A DNA stretch of 33,597 nucleotides from the NCBI RefSeq assembly GCF_000701705.1, contig NZ_JNJP01000044.1, positions 1 through 33,597 on the forward strand, read 5' to 3'. Of this stretch, positions 7,957 through 15,067 are shown piece by piece. The DNA is from Bilophila wadsworthia ATCC 49260 (GTDB taxonomy: Bacteria; Desulfobacterota; Desulfovibrionia; Desulfovibrionales; Desulfovibrionaceae). Position 1 is the first letter of the stretch. Every line of letters starts with the position of its first letter. Position numbers and translations under genes: made by a program. Below the pieces are notes generated by a model. The model searched no databases, was not told the origin of the DNA, and was given only the letters and a program-made list of their open reading frames with translations.

Positions 7957-8850
7957 ATGCAGGATGGACGTTACGCGTTCAGGGGCAAGAAACACCTGCT
8001 TCTTCCCCTCCTCTTCCTGCTGCCCCAGCTCGCCATCACGGTGGTGTTTTTCTTCTACCCCGCCGGTGAAGCGCTCATGGGGTCGTTCTACATGGAAGAC
8101 TCTTTCGGTCTTTCCAAAGAATTCATAGGATTGGACAACTTCATCACGCTGTTTTCCGATCCGAGCTATCTGGAAACGCTGCGCTTGACGCTCGTGTTCA
8201 GCCTCGCCACCATCGTCCTCACGATGGGGACCGCCCTGCTGTTCGCGGTCCTCGCCGATCAGGTGAACTGGGGCGGCACGCTGTACAAATCCATGCTCAT
8301 CATCCCCTACGCCGTCGCGCCGCCGCTCGCGGGCGTGCTCTGGCTGTTCCTGTTCAACCCTTCCGGAGGCGTGCTCACCGAGCTGCTCCACCACTTCGGG
8401 TATACGTGGAACCACAAAATCAACGGCAATCAGGCCCTTTTCCTGCTGATCGTTTCGGCCTCATGGAAACAGATCTCGTATAACTTCCTGTTCTTCCTCG
8501 CCGGGCTGCACGCCATCCCCCGCTCGCTCATCGAGGCCGCGGCCATCGACGGCGCGTCCCCGTGGCGGCGGTTCCGCACGATCATTTTCCCGCTTCTGTC
8601 GCCCACAAGCTTCTTCCTGCTTGTGGTGAACACGATCTATACGCTGTTCGAAACCTTCGGCATCGTCCATGCCGTCACACAGGGCGGCCCCTCAAAGGCC
8701 ACGGAAACCCTCATCTACAAGGTTTTCAACGACGGCTTCATCGGGCTCGACTTCGGCGGCTCCTCGGCCCAGTCCGTGGTGCTGATGCTCATCGTCATGG
8801 TCCTGACCTTCCTCCAGTTCCGTTACGTGGAACGCAAGGTGACCTATTAG
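7957..8850 (+). CDS. ugpA: Glycerol-3-phosphate ABC transporter permease UgpA
   Basis: A 297-residue inner-membrane permease of the MalF/UgpA type with six predicted membrane segments. The EAA loop that contacts the ATPase reads EAAAIDGASPWRRFRTIIFPLLSP (near residues 190-215). It pairs with UgpE to form the channel. It lies in the operon between ugpB and ugpE, 15 bp before the latter. The start is preceded by AAGGAG. Confidence 0.93.
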   Translation: MQDGRYAFRGKKHLLLPLLFLLPQLAITVVFFFYPAGEALMGSFYMEDSFGLSKEFIGLDNFITLFSDPSYLETLRLTLVFSLATIVLTMGTALLFAVLADQVNWGGTLYKSMLIIPYAVAPPLAGVLWLFLFNPSGGVLTELLHHFGYTWNHKINGNQALFLLIVSASWKQISYNFLFFLAGLHAIPRSLIEAAAIDGASPWRRFRTIIFPLLSPTSFFLLVVNTIYTLFETFGIVHAVTQGGPSKATETLIYKVFNDGFIGLDFGGSSAQSVVLMLIVMVLTFLQFRYVERKVTY

Positions 8851-8865
8851 GTCAAGGAACGCAGT

Positions 8866-9711
8866 ATGGTAGAAAAGAAAGGACTGGGAAAAGCCATCGG
8901 GCACGCCTTCCTCTGGTTCGGCATCGCCATTGTGCTCTTTCCCCTTTATATAGCGCTGGTCGCCACGACCCACACGTTCGACGTGCTCATCGGCTCCACG
9001 CCGTTGTGGTTCGGCGGCGAGTTCCTCAAGAACTTCACCACCGTCCTCACGCAGGGCCTCAAGGCGGCGGGCGGCATCCCCGTGTGGGTGATGATGGCCA
9101 ACAGCCTCGTCATGGCCCTCGGCATCGCCATCGGGAAAATCGCCATTTCCATCACGGCGGCCTACGCCATCGTCTATTTCCGTTTCCCCGGCCGCGAGCT
9201 GTGCTTCGTGCTCATCTTCATCACGCTGATGATGCCGGTTGAAGTCCGCATCGTGCCCACGTTCCAAGTGGCGGCGAACCTCAATTTCATCGACAGCTAC
9301 CTCGGCCTTGTCCTGCCGCTCATCGCCTCGGCGACGGCGACCTTCCTGTACCGCCAGATGTTCATGACCATCCCGGCGGAACTGCTTGAGGCCGCGCGCA
9401 TCGACGGGGCCGGGCCGTGGCGTTTCTTTGTGGACGTAGTGCTGCCCCTTTCCCGCACGAACACCGCCGCGCTGTTCGTGGTGCTGTTCATCTACGGCTG
9501 GAACCAGTACCTCTGGCCCCTGCTCGTCACCAACCAGGAAAGCATGTACACCATCGTCATGGGCATCCAGCGCATGGTGAACATCCCCGACGCCGTGCCG
9601 GAGTGGAACCTCATCATGGCCGTTGCGCTTCTGGGTATGCTGCCCCCCCTGCTGGTGGTGCTCGGCATGCAGAAGCTTTTCGTCCGTGGCCTCGTGGAAA
9701 CCGAAAAATAA
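8866..9711 (+). CDS. ugpE: Glycerol-3-phosphate ABC transporter permease UgpE
   Basis: A 281-residue permease of the MalG/UgpE type, the second channel subunit of the Ugp importer. The EAA loop reads EAARIDGAGPWRFFVDVVLPLSRT and is followed by FIYGWNQYLWPLLVT, typical for UgpE. The length equals that of E. coli UgpE (281). It is 15 bp from ugpA and 21 bp from the ATPase gene, all on one strand. The start used has GGAACG upstream, a weak ribosome binding site, so translation may be coupled to ugpA. Confidence 0.93.
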   Translation: MVEKKGLGKAIGHAFLWFGIAIVLFPLYIALVATTHTFDVLIGSTPLWFGGEFLKNFTTVLTQGLKAAGGIPVWVMMANSLVMALGIAIGKIAISITAAYAIVYFRFPGRELCFVLIFITLMMPVEVRIVPTFQVAANLNFIDSYLGLVLPLIASATATFLYRQMFMTIPAELLEAARIDGAGPWRFFVDVVLPLSRTNTAALFVVLFIYGWNQYLWPLLVTNQESMYTIVMGIQRMVNIPDAVPEWNLIMAVALLGMLPPLLVVLGMQKLFVRGLVETEK

Positions 9712-9732
9712 GCCCGCCAAAAGGATACCAGC

Positions 9733-10833
9733 ATGGCACGCGTCCAGCTCAAGAACGTAGAAAAGACTTTCAATAAAAATAAGGTACTGAAGGGCATCAA
9801 CGTCGAAGTCCCGGACGGCTCCTTCATGGTCATGGTCGGGCCTTCCGGCTGCGGCAAATCCACGGCCCTGCGCTGCATCGCCGGGCTTGAGGAAGTCACC
9901 GGCGGCAGCATCTTCATCGGCGACGAGGACGTCACCAGCAAGGAACCCAAGGATCGCAACATTGCGATGGTGTTCCAGAACTACGCCCTCTACCCGCACA
10001 TGAACGTGTTCGACAACATCACCTACGGGCTCAAGGTGCGCGGCATCCCGGCGGACGAGCGCAAGCGCCGCGCCGAGGACGCCGCCAAGCTCCTCGGGCT
10101 CGACGGACTGCTCGACCGTATGCCCAAACAGCTTTCCGGCGGCCAGCGCCAGCGTGTGGCCATGGGCCGGGCCATCGTGCGCGAGCCCAGCGTGTTCCTC
10201 TTCGACGAACCGCTTTCCAACCTCGACGCCAACCTCCGCAACCAGATGCGCATCGAGCTGCGCCGTCTGCACCAGCGTCTGGCGACCACCAGCATCTACG
10301 TGACGCACGATCAGGTGGAGGCCATGACCCTCGCCGAGAAAATCCTCGTGCTCCGCGCCGGGAACATCGAACAGTACGGCACGCCGGACGACATCTACCT
10401 GCATCCGGCCTCCGTATTCGTTGCCCAGTTCATGGGCTCCCCGTCCATGAACATGATCCCCGCGACCACGGACGGTGAGAAGCTGATCCTGCCCGACGGC
10501 ACGCCGCTTTCCGGCGTCGCCGCCTCCGACATCCGGCTTGCCGCAGCGCCCTCCAAGGACGTGCTCGTCGGCCTGCGCTGCGAAGACCTGCTGCTCGATC
10601 CCGAAGGTTCCGTGCAGGTCACCGTGGACATCATCGAAGCGCTCGGCCCGGACACGCTGGCCTACTGCCATCCCATCGCAGGGAAAGCGGGCGGCGGCGT
10701 TTCCGATCAGAGCGCCATCATCGTGCGTCTTCCCGGCACGCGCCGCCCCGCGCCCGGCGACGCCATCCGCCTTTCCGTCCGCGCCGGCCACGGCCACGTC
10801 TTCGATCCCGCCAGCGGTTTGCGCTGTTTGTAG
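9733..10833 (+). CDS. ugpC: Glycerol-3-phosphate ABC transporter ATPase UgpC
   Basis: A 366-residue ATP-binding subunit of the MalK/UgpC group. Walker A is GPSGCGKST (residues 36-44), the signature is LSGGQRQRVAMGRA and Walker B is VFLFDEPLSNLD, followed by YVTHDQVEAMTLAEK. The C-terminal third has the regulatory OB/TOBE fold of this group, where PhoU or enzyme IIA-type control acts in enterobacteria. It is the last gene of the ugp run, and a strong hairpin begins 13 bases after its stop. Confidence 0.94.
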   Translation: MARVQLKNVEKTFNKNKVLKGINVEVPDGSFMVMVGPSGCGKSTALRCIAGLEEVTGGSIFIGDEDVTSKEPKDRNIAMVFQNYALYPHMNVFDNITYGLKVRGIPADERKRRAEDAAKLLGLDGLLDRMPKQLSGGQRQRVAMGRAIVREPSVFLFDEPLSNLDANLRNQMRIELRRLHQRLATTSIYVTHDQVEAMTLAEKILVLRAGNIEQYGTPDDIYLHPASVFVAQFMGSPSMNMIPATTDGEKLILPDGTPLSGVAASDIRLAAAPSKDVLVGLRCEDLLLDPEGSVQVTVDIIEALGPDTLAYCHPIAGKAGGGVSDQSAIIVRLPGTRRPAPGDAIRLSVRAGHGHVFDPASGLRCL

Positions 10834-11180
10834 AAGAGAAAAGATTGGGGAGGGGAGGGGGGACCTTTCTGGAGAAAGGTCCCCCCTCCCCTCCCCACCC
10901 CCCTCCTCTCTCCCTCCCAAGACTTTCGACTTTATCGAATCCCTCATGCCGTCTTTCCCTGTGCACGGAGAAGGCGGTATGTTTTTTCTTTATTTGCTTG
11001 TCTTGTTTTCCTTGCTATCTTTAAGAGATTGGATTTTTTCTTGGCAGGTTATCTGAAAAAAAGTGCTGGCTGTTGTTTTGTCTAAAATGACGCAGGCACA
11101 GAACTCCCCACCGGTTCCCTTCTCCTCCCAAACCGCAATATCATGCAAGACACAAAGGCAGGGACGAGTAGCATAGGCCC
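10834..11180. other. Intergenic region between ugpC and the AraC gene
   Basis: No gene seen. The first 110 bases are the ugpC hairpin-plus-tail module. The remainder (about 10970-11180) is AT-rich and probably holds the promoter for the AraC regulator: TAAAAT (11083-11088) is a fair -10 box, but no -35 box is well placed, which would suit an activator-dependent promoter. Confidence 0.5.
10847..10944 (+). repeat. G-rich terminator hairpin plus tail, copy C
   Basis: Perfect 24-bp arms (10847-10870 and 10873-10896) start GGGGAGGGGAGG and end ACCTTTCT. Then come a C-rich linker, CTCCCAAGACTTTCG and TTATCGAATCCCT (10932-10944). It begins 13 bases after the ugpC stop, so it most likely ends the ugp transcript. 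The tail diverges after CCCT here. Confidence 0.8.
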
Positions 11181-12005
11181 ATGATCAAAGAAACACGAAC
11201 CATACACTACGACGCGGAACTCGCCATCGAAGCCTACTGGCTCCAGAACGTGCTGGAGCCCTTCCCTGATCATTTCCACGACTACTACCTGATCGGGTTC
11301 ATCGAGAAGGGCGCGCGGGAACTGACTTGCGGCGGACAGAAATACATCACCACCGAAGGCGACCTGTTCACCCTCAACCCCCACGAGCCGCACGGCTGCC
11401 GCTCCTATGACGGAAAACCGTTCAGCTACCGGGGCATCGGCGTGCTGCCCGACGTCATGCGCGCGGCCATGCGGGAAATCACGGGGCAGGCCATCCTGCC
11501 GCGGTTCCGGGAGCGCATCCTGAGCCAGAGCGAACTGGCGTGTTCGCTGCGCGACCTGCACGCCATGATCGTTCAGGAAGACAAGGAGTTCCGGAAGGAA
11601 GAAATCTTTCTGATGCTTCTGGGGCAGCTTCTGCGCGATAACGCCGGAGAAACGCCCCTGCCCGATGCGTACAAGGACGAATCCGACATCGGGGCCGTAT
11701 GCGCCTACCTTGAGGAGCACTCGGGCGAGCCGGTTTCGCTGGATCAGCTCGGAGAGGTCGCGGGGCTGAGCAAGTATTACCTCCTGCGCTCGTTCACCAA
11801 GCAGAAGGGCATCTCGCCGTACCGGTATCTCGAAACCATCCGCATCGCCAAAGCACGGAAACTGCTTGAGCGGAACGTGCCGATGATCGAGGTGGCGCTC
11901 CAGACGGGCTTTGCGGATCAGAGCCACTTTTCCCGCTTCTTCAAGCGGCTCATCGGGGTCACGCCCCGGCAATACGCGGAAATCTTCGGCGGCAGGCAAG
12001 CATGA
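11181..12005 (+). CDS. AraC-family transcriptional regulator
   Basis: A 274-residue regulator with an N-terminal cupin-like sensing domain (residues about 20-100, with HFHDYYLIGFIEKGARELTCGG and the LNPHEPH turn) and two C-terminal helix-turn-helix motifs. The second reads VALQTGFADQSHFSRFFKRLIGVTPRQY, the AraC signature. It overlaps the EamA exporter gene by four bases (ATGA), so the two are translated together. Regulation of that exporter is the obvious inference; the ligand is unknown. The ribosome binding site is weak. Confidence 0.92.
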   Translation: MIKETRTIHYDAELAIEAYWLQNVLEPFPDHFHDYYLIGFIEKGARELTCGGQKYITTEGDLFTLNPHEPHGCRSYDGKPFSYRGIGVLPDVMRAAMREITGQAILPRFRERILSQSELACSLRDLHAMIVQEDKEFRKEEIFLMLLGQLLRDNAGETPLPDAYKDESDIGAVCAYLEEHSGEPVSLDQLGEVAGLSKYYLLRSFTKQKGISPYRYLETIRIAKARKLLERNVPMIEVALQTGFADQSHFSRFFKRLIGVTPRQYAEIFGGRQA

Positions 12006-12874
12006 AAAACGAAACCGCACTCGGCCATGTGCTGACCCTCATGACCATCATCATCTGGGGCACGACCTTCGTTTCGACAAAGGTACTCCTTGAGGCGTTC
12101 ACTCCCATTGAAATCCTGTTTTTCCGGTTCACCCTCGGCTACCTCTCGCTGTGGGCCATCTATCCGCGCAAGGGCACATACGGCACGCTGCGGCAGGAGC
12201 TGCTCTTCGCGGCGGCGGGGCTGTGCGGGGTAACGCTCTATTTCCTGCTGGAAAACATCGCGCTGACCTATACGTTCGCGTCCAACGTGGGGGTCATCAT
12301 TTCGATCGCACCGTTCTTCACCGCATTTCTGGCGAATTGGCTGCTGGACGGCGAGCCGCTGCGGAAACGCTTTTTCGTCGGGTTCGCCGCCGCGCTGACG
12401 GGTATTATCCTCATCGGTTTGAACGGCAACTTCGTCCTCAAGCTCAACCCCGTCGGGGACATCCTCGCCACGCTGGCGGCGGTGGTCTGGGCCTGTTACT
12501 CCATCCTCATGAAGAAAATCGGCGCGTTCCGCATGAATATGGTGTTCTGCACGCGCAAGGTGTTCTTCTACGGCCTGCTGTTCATGCTTCCCGCGCTGTT
12601 CATCTTTGACTGCCGCCTCGGGCTCGAACGCTTCGCGTCCCCGGTCAATACGCTGAACCTCCTCTACCTCGGATTCGGCGCGTCCGCCCTCTGCTTCGTT
12701 ACGTGGAACTGGGCGGTCAGGATTCTCGGCGCAGTCAAGACCACCGTGTACATCTACCTCGTCCCTGTGGTGACGGTCGTGTCTTCGGTGATCATCCTTC
12801 ACGAGACGATCATGCCCCTCGCCATTGTCGGAACGGCCCTCACCCTTACAGGGCTGATCGTTTCACAACGATAG
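12002..12874 (+). CDS. EamA/DMT-family membrane transporter
   Basis: A 290-residue integral membrane protein with about ten hydrophobic segments and two EamA repeats, each starting with a WG/WA-type helix (IIIWGTTFVSTKVLLEAF and VVWACYSILMKKIGAF). Members of the drug/metabolite transporter family export amino acids, metabolites or drugs; the sequence does not tell which. The gene starts inside the stop region of the AraC regulator. The C-terminal YLVPVVTVVSSVIILHE segment is typical. It ends before a perfect palindrome at 12962. Confidence 0.9.
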   Translation: MKNETALGHVLTLMTIIIWGTTFVSTKVLLEAFTPIEILFFRFTLGYLSLWAIYPRKGTYGTLRQELLFAAAGLCGVTLYFLLENIALTYTFASNVGVIISIAPFFTAFLANWLLDGEPLRKRFFVGFAAALTGIILIGLNGNFVLKLNPVGDILATLAAVVWACYSILMKKIGAFRMNMVFCTRKVFFYGLLFMLPALFIFDCRLGLERFASPVNTLNLLYLGFGASALCFVTWNWAVRILGAVKTTVYIYLVPVVTVVSSVIILHETIMPLAIVGTALTLTGLIVSQR

Positions 12875-12961
12875 AAGACGTGGAAGAAAGAGGGAATTTT
12901 TCTTGGAAAAACGGCCCCTCCTTCACCTAATACTCTTCCTTTTCAGACAATTTTCCTCATC

Positions 12962-13009
12962 ACATCATAAAGCCGCTTTTTCCTATAGGAAAAAGCGGCT
13001 TTATGATGT
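12962..13009. terminator. Perfect 48-bp palindrome, probable terminator
   Basis: Bases 12962-12985 are the exact reverse complement of 12986-13009; the centre is CCTATAGG and the arms contain AAAGCCGCTTTTT. As RNA either strand folds into one stem of about 22 bp. It lies 88 bases after the EamA gene and before marR, so termination of the former is likely. A 13-base echo, AAGCCGCTTTTAG, recurs at 13087-13099. Confidence 0.65.
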
Positions 13010-13120
13010 TCCGAAGGGAGAAACACATTTTATTACAACCAATTTATTGGAATTATTGATCCATATTGTATAGGCAGGAAAAAAATAAGCCGCTTTTAGC
13101 CGTGCCGCCTTCTCCGGCCC

Positions 13121-13149
13121 TTGACAATGATTCGATATCGAACTAAAAG
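13121..13149 (+). promoter_or_regulatory. marR promoter with embedded MarR-type operator
   Basis: TTGACA (13121-13126, perfect -35) is 17 bases from TAAAAG (13144-13149, 4 of 6). Between the boxes is the perfect palindrome TTCGATATCGAA (13131-13142), continued by CTAA. The same core with longer symmetry precedes the cupin gene at 13603. A regulator bound here would block RNA polymerase, the usual autorepression by MarR proteins. Confidence 0.7.
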
Positions 13150-13156
13150 TCTCTCC

Positions 13157-13576
13157 ATGAAGTACAGCGCTATTTTCTCCCATGCCAGCCGCCTCCGCGA
13201 ATCGGGCAACCGCTTCATCCTTGCGGAACTCGAAAAGGTCGGGCTCAGCGACATCGCCCCCAGCCACGGCGACATTCTGGTGCGGCTTCTGGCCTGCGAA
13301 GCCTGCAACATGAGCGAGCTTGCCAAGCAGGTACACCGGACCAAGTCCACCGTGACGGCACTGGTGGAAAAACTGGAGCGGAACGGTTATGTGCTGCGCA
13401 TACCGGATCCGGAGGATTCCCGGGGGGTGCTGGTACGCCTGACGGACAAGGGGCGCGCACTGGAACCGGCTTTTGAAGCGATTTCCAACGGCCTGCAGCG
13501 GCTGATCACTGATCGGCTCAGCGAAGAAGAAACGGCTCTTCTGGATCGGCTTCTGGACAAGTGTGTGAACGGCTAG
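13157..13576 (+). CDS. MarR-family transcriptional regulator
   Basis: A 139-residue winged-helix regulator. The recognition-helix region reads NMSELAKQVHRTKSTVTALVEKLERNGYVLRIPDPEDSRGVLVRLTDKG, with the conserved D..R..wing, so it belongs to MarR. The frame is open further upstream from a TTG at 13121, but that codon is part of the -35 box and the operator would lie inside the gene, so the ATG at 13157 was chosen although its ribosome binding site is poor. It is 60 bp upstream of a cupin gene that carries the same operator, which is therefore the likely target. The signal it senses is not evident; only one Cys pair (ACEAC, near residues 46-50) stands out. Confidence 0.9.
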   Translation: MKYSAIFSHASRLRESGNRFILAELEKVGLSDIAPSHGDILVRLLACEACNMSELAKQVHRTKSTVTALVEKLERNGYVLRIPDPEDSRGVLVRLTDKGRALEPAFEAISNGLQRLITDRLSEEETALLDRLLDKCVNG

Positions 13577-13602
13577 GGGCAACCGCCCTTTTTTCGGATT
13601 GA

Positions 13603-13622
13603 TTAGTTCGATATCAAACTAA
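13603..13622 (+). promoter_or_regulatory. Operator-like palindrome before the cupin gene
   Basis: The site TTAGTTCGATATCAAACTAA is symmetric at nine of ten base pairs and shares TTCGATATC and AACTAA with the site in the marR promoter. A TTGATT box (13599-13604) overlaps its left end. The ribosome binding site AGGAG of the cupin gene follows at once, so the operator lies in the promoter of that gene. Confidence 0.65.
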
Positions 13623-13636
13623 ATAGGAGACGAATC

Positions 13637-14020
13637 ATGGCTCAGTACAAACTGGCGCATATCGACATGAAGGGAAACCGCGGCGAACTGCACGACCTCC
13701 TAAACCTCACGGGCGCGGAAGTGTCCTGCAACACCCTGCCCGCCGGGGCCAGCGTGCCCTTTGTGCATCACCATACCCAGAATGAGGAAGTCTACCTCAT
13801 CCTTGAGGGCAAGGGGATGCTGTACATCGACGGGGAAGAATTGCCGCTGAAGGAAGGGGATTGCTTCCGCATTGACCCGCAGGGGGAACGTTGCCTGCGC
13901 GCGGCGGACGACAGCGCCATGCGTTTCATCTGTATTCAGGCCAAGGCGGGCAGCCTTGAAGGCTTCACCATGAGCGACGCGGTCGTGACGGAATCCGGCA
14001 GCAAACCGAGCTGGCTGTAA
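13637..14020 (+). CDS. Small cupin-domain protein
   Basis: A 127-residue single-domain cupin. Motif 1 is present with three consecutive histidines and a glutamate (GASVPFVHHHTQNEEVYLILEGKG, H44-H46 and E50), consistent with metal binding. In motif 2 (GDCFRIDPQGERCLRAADD) the usual histidine is replaced by Cys86 or absent, so the metal site differs from the classic four-ligand cupin. Proteins of this kind are variously isomerases, oxygen- or thiol-related enzymes or sensors; the function cannot be read from the sequence. The shared operator with the MarR gene suggests a small stress- or ligand-induced pair. Confidence 0.85.
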   Translation: MAQYKLAHIDMKGNRGELHDLLNLTGAEVSCNTLPAGASVPFVHHHTQNEEVYLILEGKGMLYIDGEELPLKEGDCFRIDPQGERCLRAADDSAMRFICIQAKAGSLEGFTMSDAVVTESGSKPSWL

Positions 14021-14102
14021 GCCGCTCCATCGCCGGGCCGAGGCCGCATCACTGCAACGCCGCGACGGGGCCTTCGATGCAGCCAGAAGCCTTGAAAAAT
14101 AA

Positions 14103-14165
14103 GGGAGGGGAACCTCCCGTGGTCCTTTGCTGAAAGGGCGGGAGGCGATCCCTTGGGATCGCCTC
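14103..14165 (+). terminator. Overlapping hairpins after the cupin gene
   Basis: Three stems compete: GGGAGG/CCTCCC (14103-14118); CCTCCC/GGGAGG with an inner CCTTT/AAAGG (14113-14145); and the strong GAGGCGATCCC-TT-GGGATCGCCTC (14142-14165), which is followed by TCCTTTAT. The last is the likely terminator of the cupin transcript, convergent with the methyltransferase gene. Confidence 0.55.
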
Positions 14166-14245
14166 TCCTTTATGGGGCAAAACAGCCCGCCCGCATCAGC
14201 CCAAGAACAGGCGCAACGCGGACGCTCTGGAGCCGGAAGGCGGGG

Positions 14246-14983
14246 TCAGCGCTTCCGGGCCGACACGAGCAGCATCATAGGACGGCGGAGTTCATCCCGC
14301 ATGATTTCCGGATAGGCTTCCAAAAGGCCAGGTTCCGGTTGCGGCTCCACAAGTTCCAGCAATTCGAATCCGTTCTGGAGAAGTCCGTTGACGTAGGCCG
14401 TCAGGGTTTTGTGATACTTCATGACCTCTTCGCCGAGGAAACCGGCCTTGCGGACGCCCTCGGAAAAATAGCTGTCCACGGGCCAGTGGAGATGATTCCC
14501 CTGCGCGTCGCAATACCATTCCTGCGATCCCTGCGCGGTGAATACCGGATGCTCCACGGAAAAGACGAAGCGCCCTCCGGCGGAGAGGCAGCGGTTCACC
14601 TTGGCGCACAGGCCGCCGAACGACTCGATATAGTGGAAGGCGAGAGAGCTTATCGCCACATCGAACGAGTCCGCCGGGAAATCGATAGCTTCAATCGGCA
14701 TACGCAGGTACTGGATGGCGGGTGAATCCGTCATGGCCCGGGCCTCGGCCAGCATCCTTTCGGACAGGTCGACGCCCACCACGGAGGCAGCCCCCTGTTC
14801 GACGGCATACCGGCAATGCCAGCCGAAGCCGCAGCCCAGATCAAGCACCCGCTTGCCCTCTAACGGAGGAAGCATCCTCCGCAGCACATGCCACTCCCCG
14901 GCGGCGGCAAGCCCTTCCTTTGAGCGCGGCATCCAGCTGTATTTGCCGAAAAACGTCGGGTCGTCGTATTTATTCTCTTTCAT
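14246..14983 (-). CDS. Class I SAM-dependent methyltransferase
   Basis: A 245-residue methyltransferase. The S-adenosylmethionine-binding motif I is VLDLGCGFGWHCRYAVEQG (near residues 46-64), followed by VVGVDLSERMLAEAR and the post-motif DVAISSLAFHYIES. The C-terminal part with SVEHPVFTA matches a common subgroup of uncharacterised bacterial methyltransferases, often named after UbiE/Methyltransf_11. The substrate is unknown and the neighbours give no hint. An ATG at 14983 was chosen because the family starts there (MKENKYDDPTFFGKY); the upstream open frame is not conserved-looking. It stands alone, convergent with the cupin gene. Confidence 0.88.
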   Translation of the reverse strand: MKENKYDDPTFFGKYSWMPRSKEGLAAAGEWHVLRRMLPPLEGKRVLDLGCGFGWHCRYAVEQGAASVVGVDLSERMLAEARAMTDSPAIQYLRMPIEAIDFPADSFDVAISSLAFHYIESFGGLCAKVNRCLSAGGRFVFSVEHPVFTAQGSQEWYCDAQGNHLHWPVDSYFSEGVRKAGFLGEEVMKYHKTLTAYVNGLLQNGFELLELVEPQPEPGLLEAYPEIMRDELRRPMMLLVSARKR

Positions 14984-15035
14984 TGTGTCTTCCGGTTGGC
15001 CAACGCCTCCTCGTCCAAAGGGGAAGCGCGGGGTT

Positions 15036-15059
15036 AAAAAAGGGAGCCCTTCGGCTCCC
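15036..15059 (-). terminator. Rho-independent terminator of the dehydrogenase gene
   Basis: On the minus strand a seven-base-pair stem GGGAGCC-GAAG-GGCTCCC is followed directly by a run of six T. It starts nine bases after the stop of the hydroxyacid dehydrogenase gene. This is a textbook intrinsic terminator. Confidence 0.85.
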
Positions 15060-15067
15060 CCTGTCAT

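Noticed and set aside
10847..10896. G-rich hairpins as CRISPR repeats or transposon ends
   Set aside because: Copies are kilobases apart, no regular spacers occur, arms differ in sequence while keeping pairing, and they mostly sit at gene ends, which fits terminators better.
6178..10947. Two open frames of about 750 codons on the minus strand opposite ugpB-ugpC
   Set aside because: Both cross several well-identified plus-strand genes and intergenic hairpins and show the same His/Gly/Asp/Glu-rich shadow composition.
11041..11060. A sigma-54-like promoter (TTGGCAGG...) before the AraC gene
   Set aside because: The -24 GG is present but the -12 GC is not at the required distance, so the match is too weak to report.
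13121..13156. Upstream TTG start for marR
   Set aside because: The TTG is part of a perfect -35 box and the operator would be inside the gene. The family N-terminus fits the ATG at 13157.
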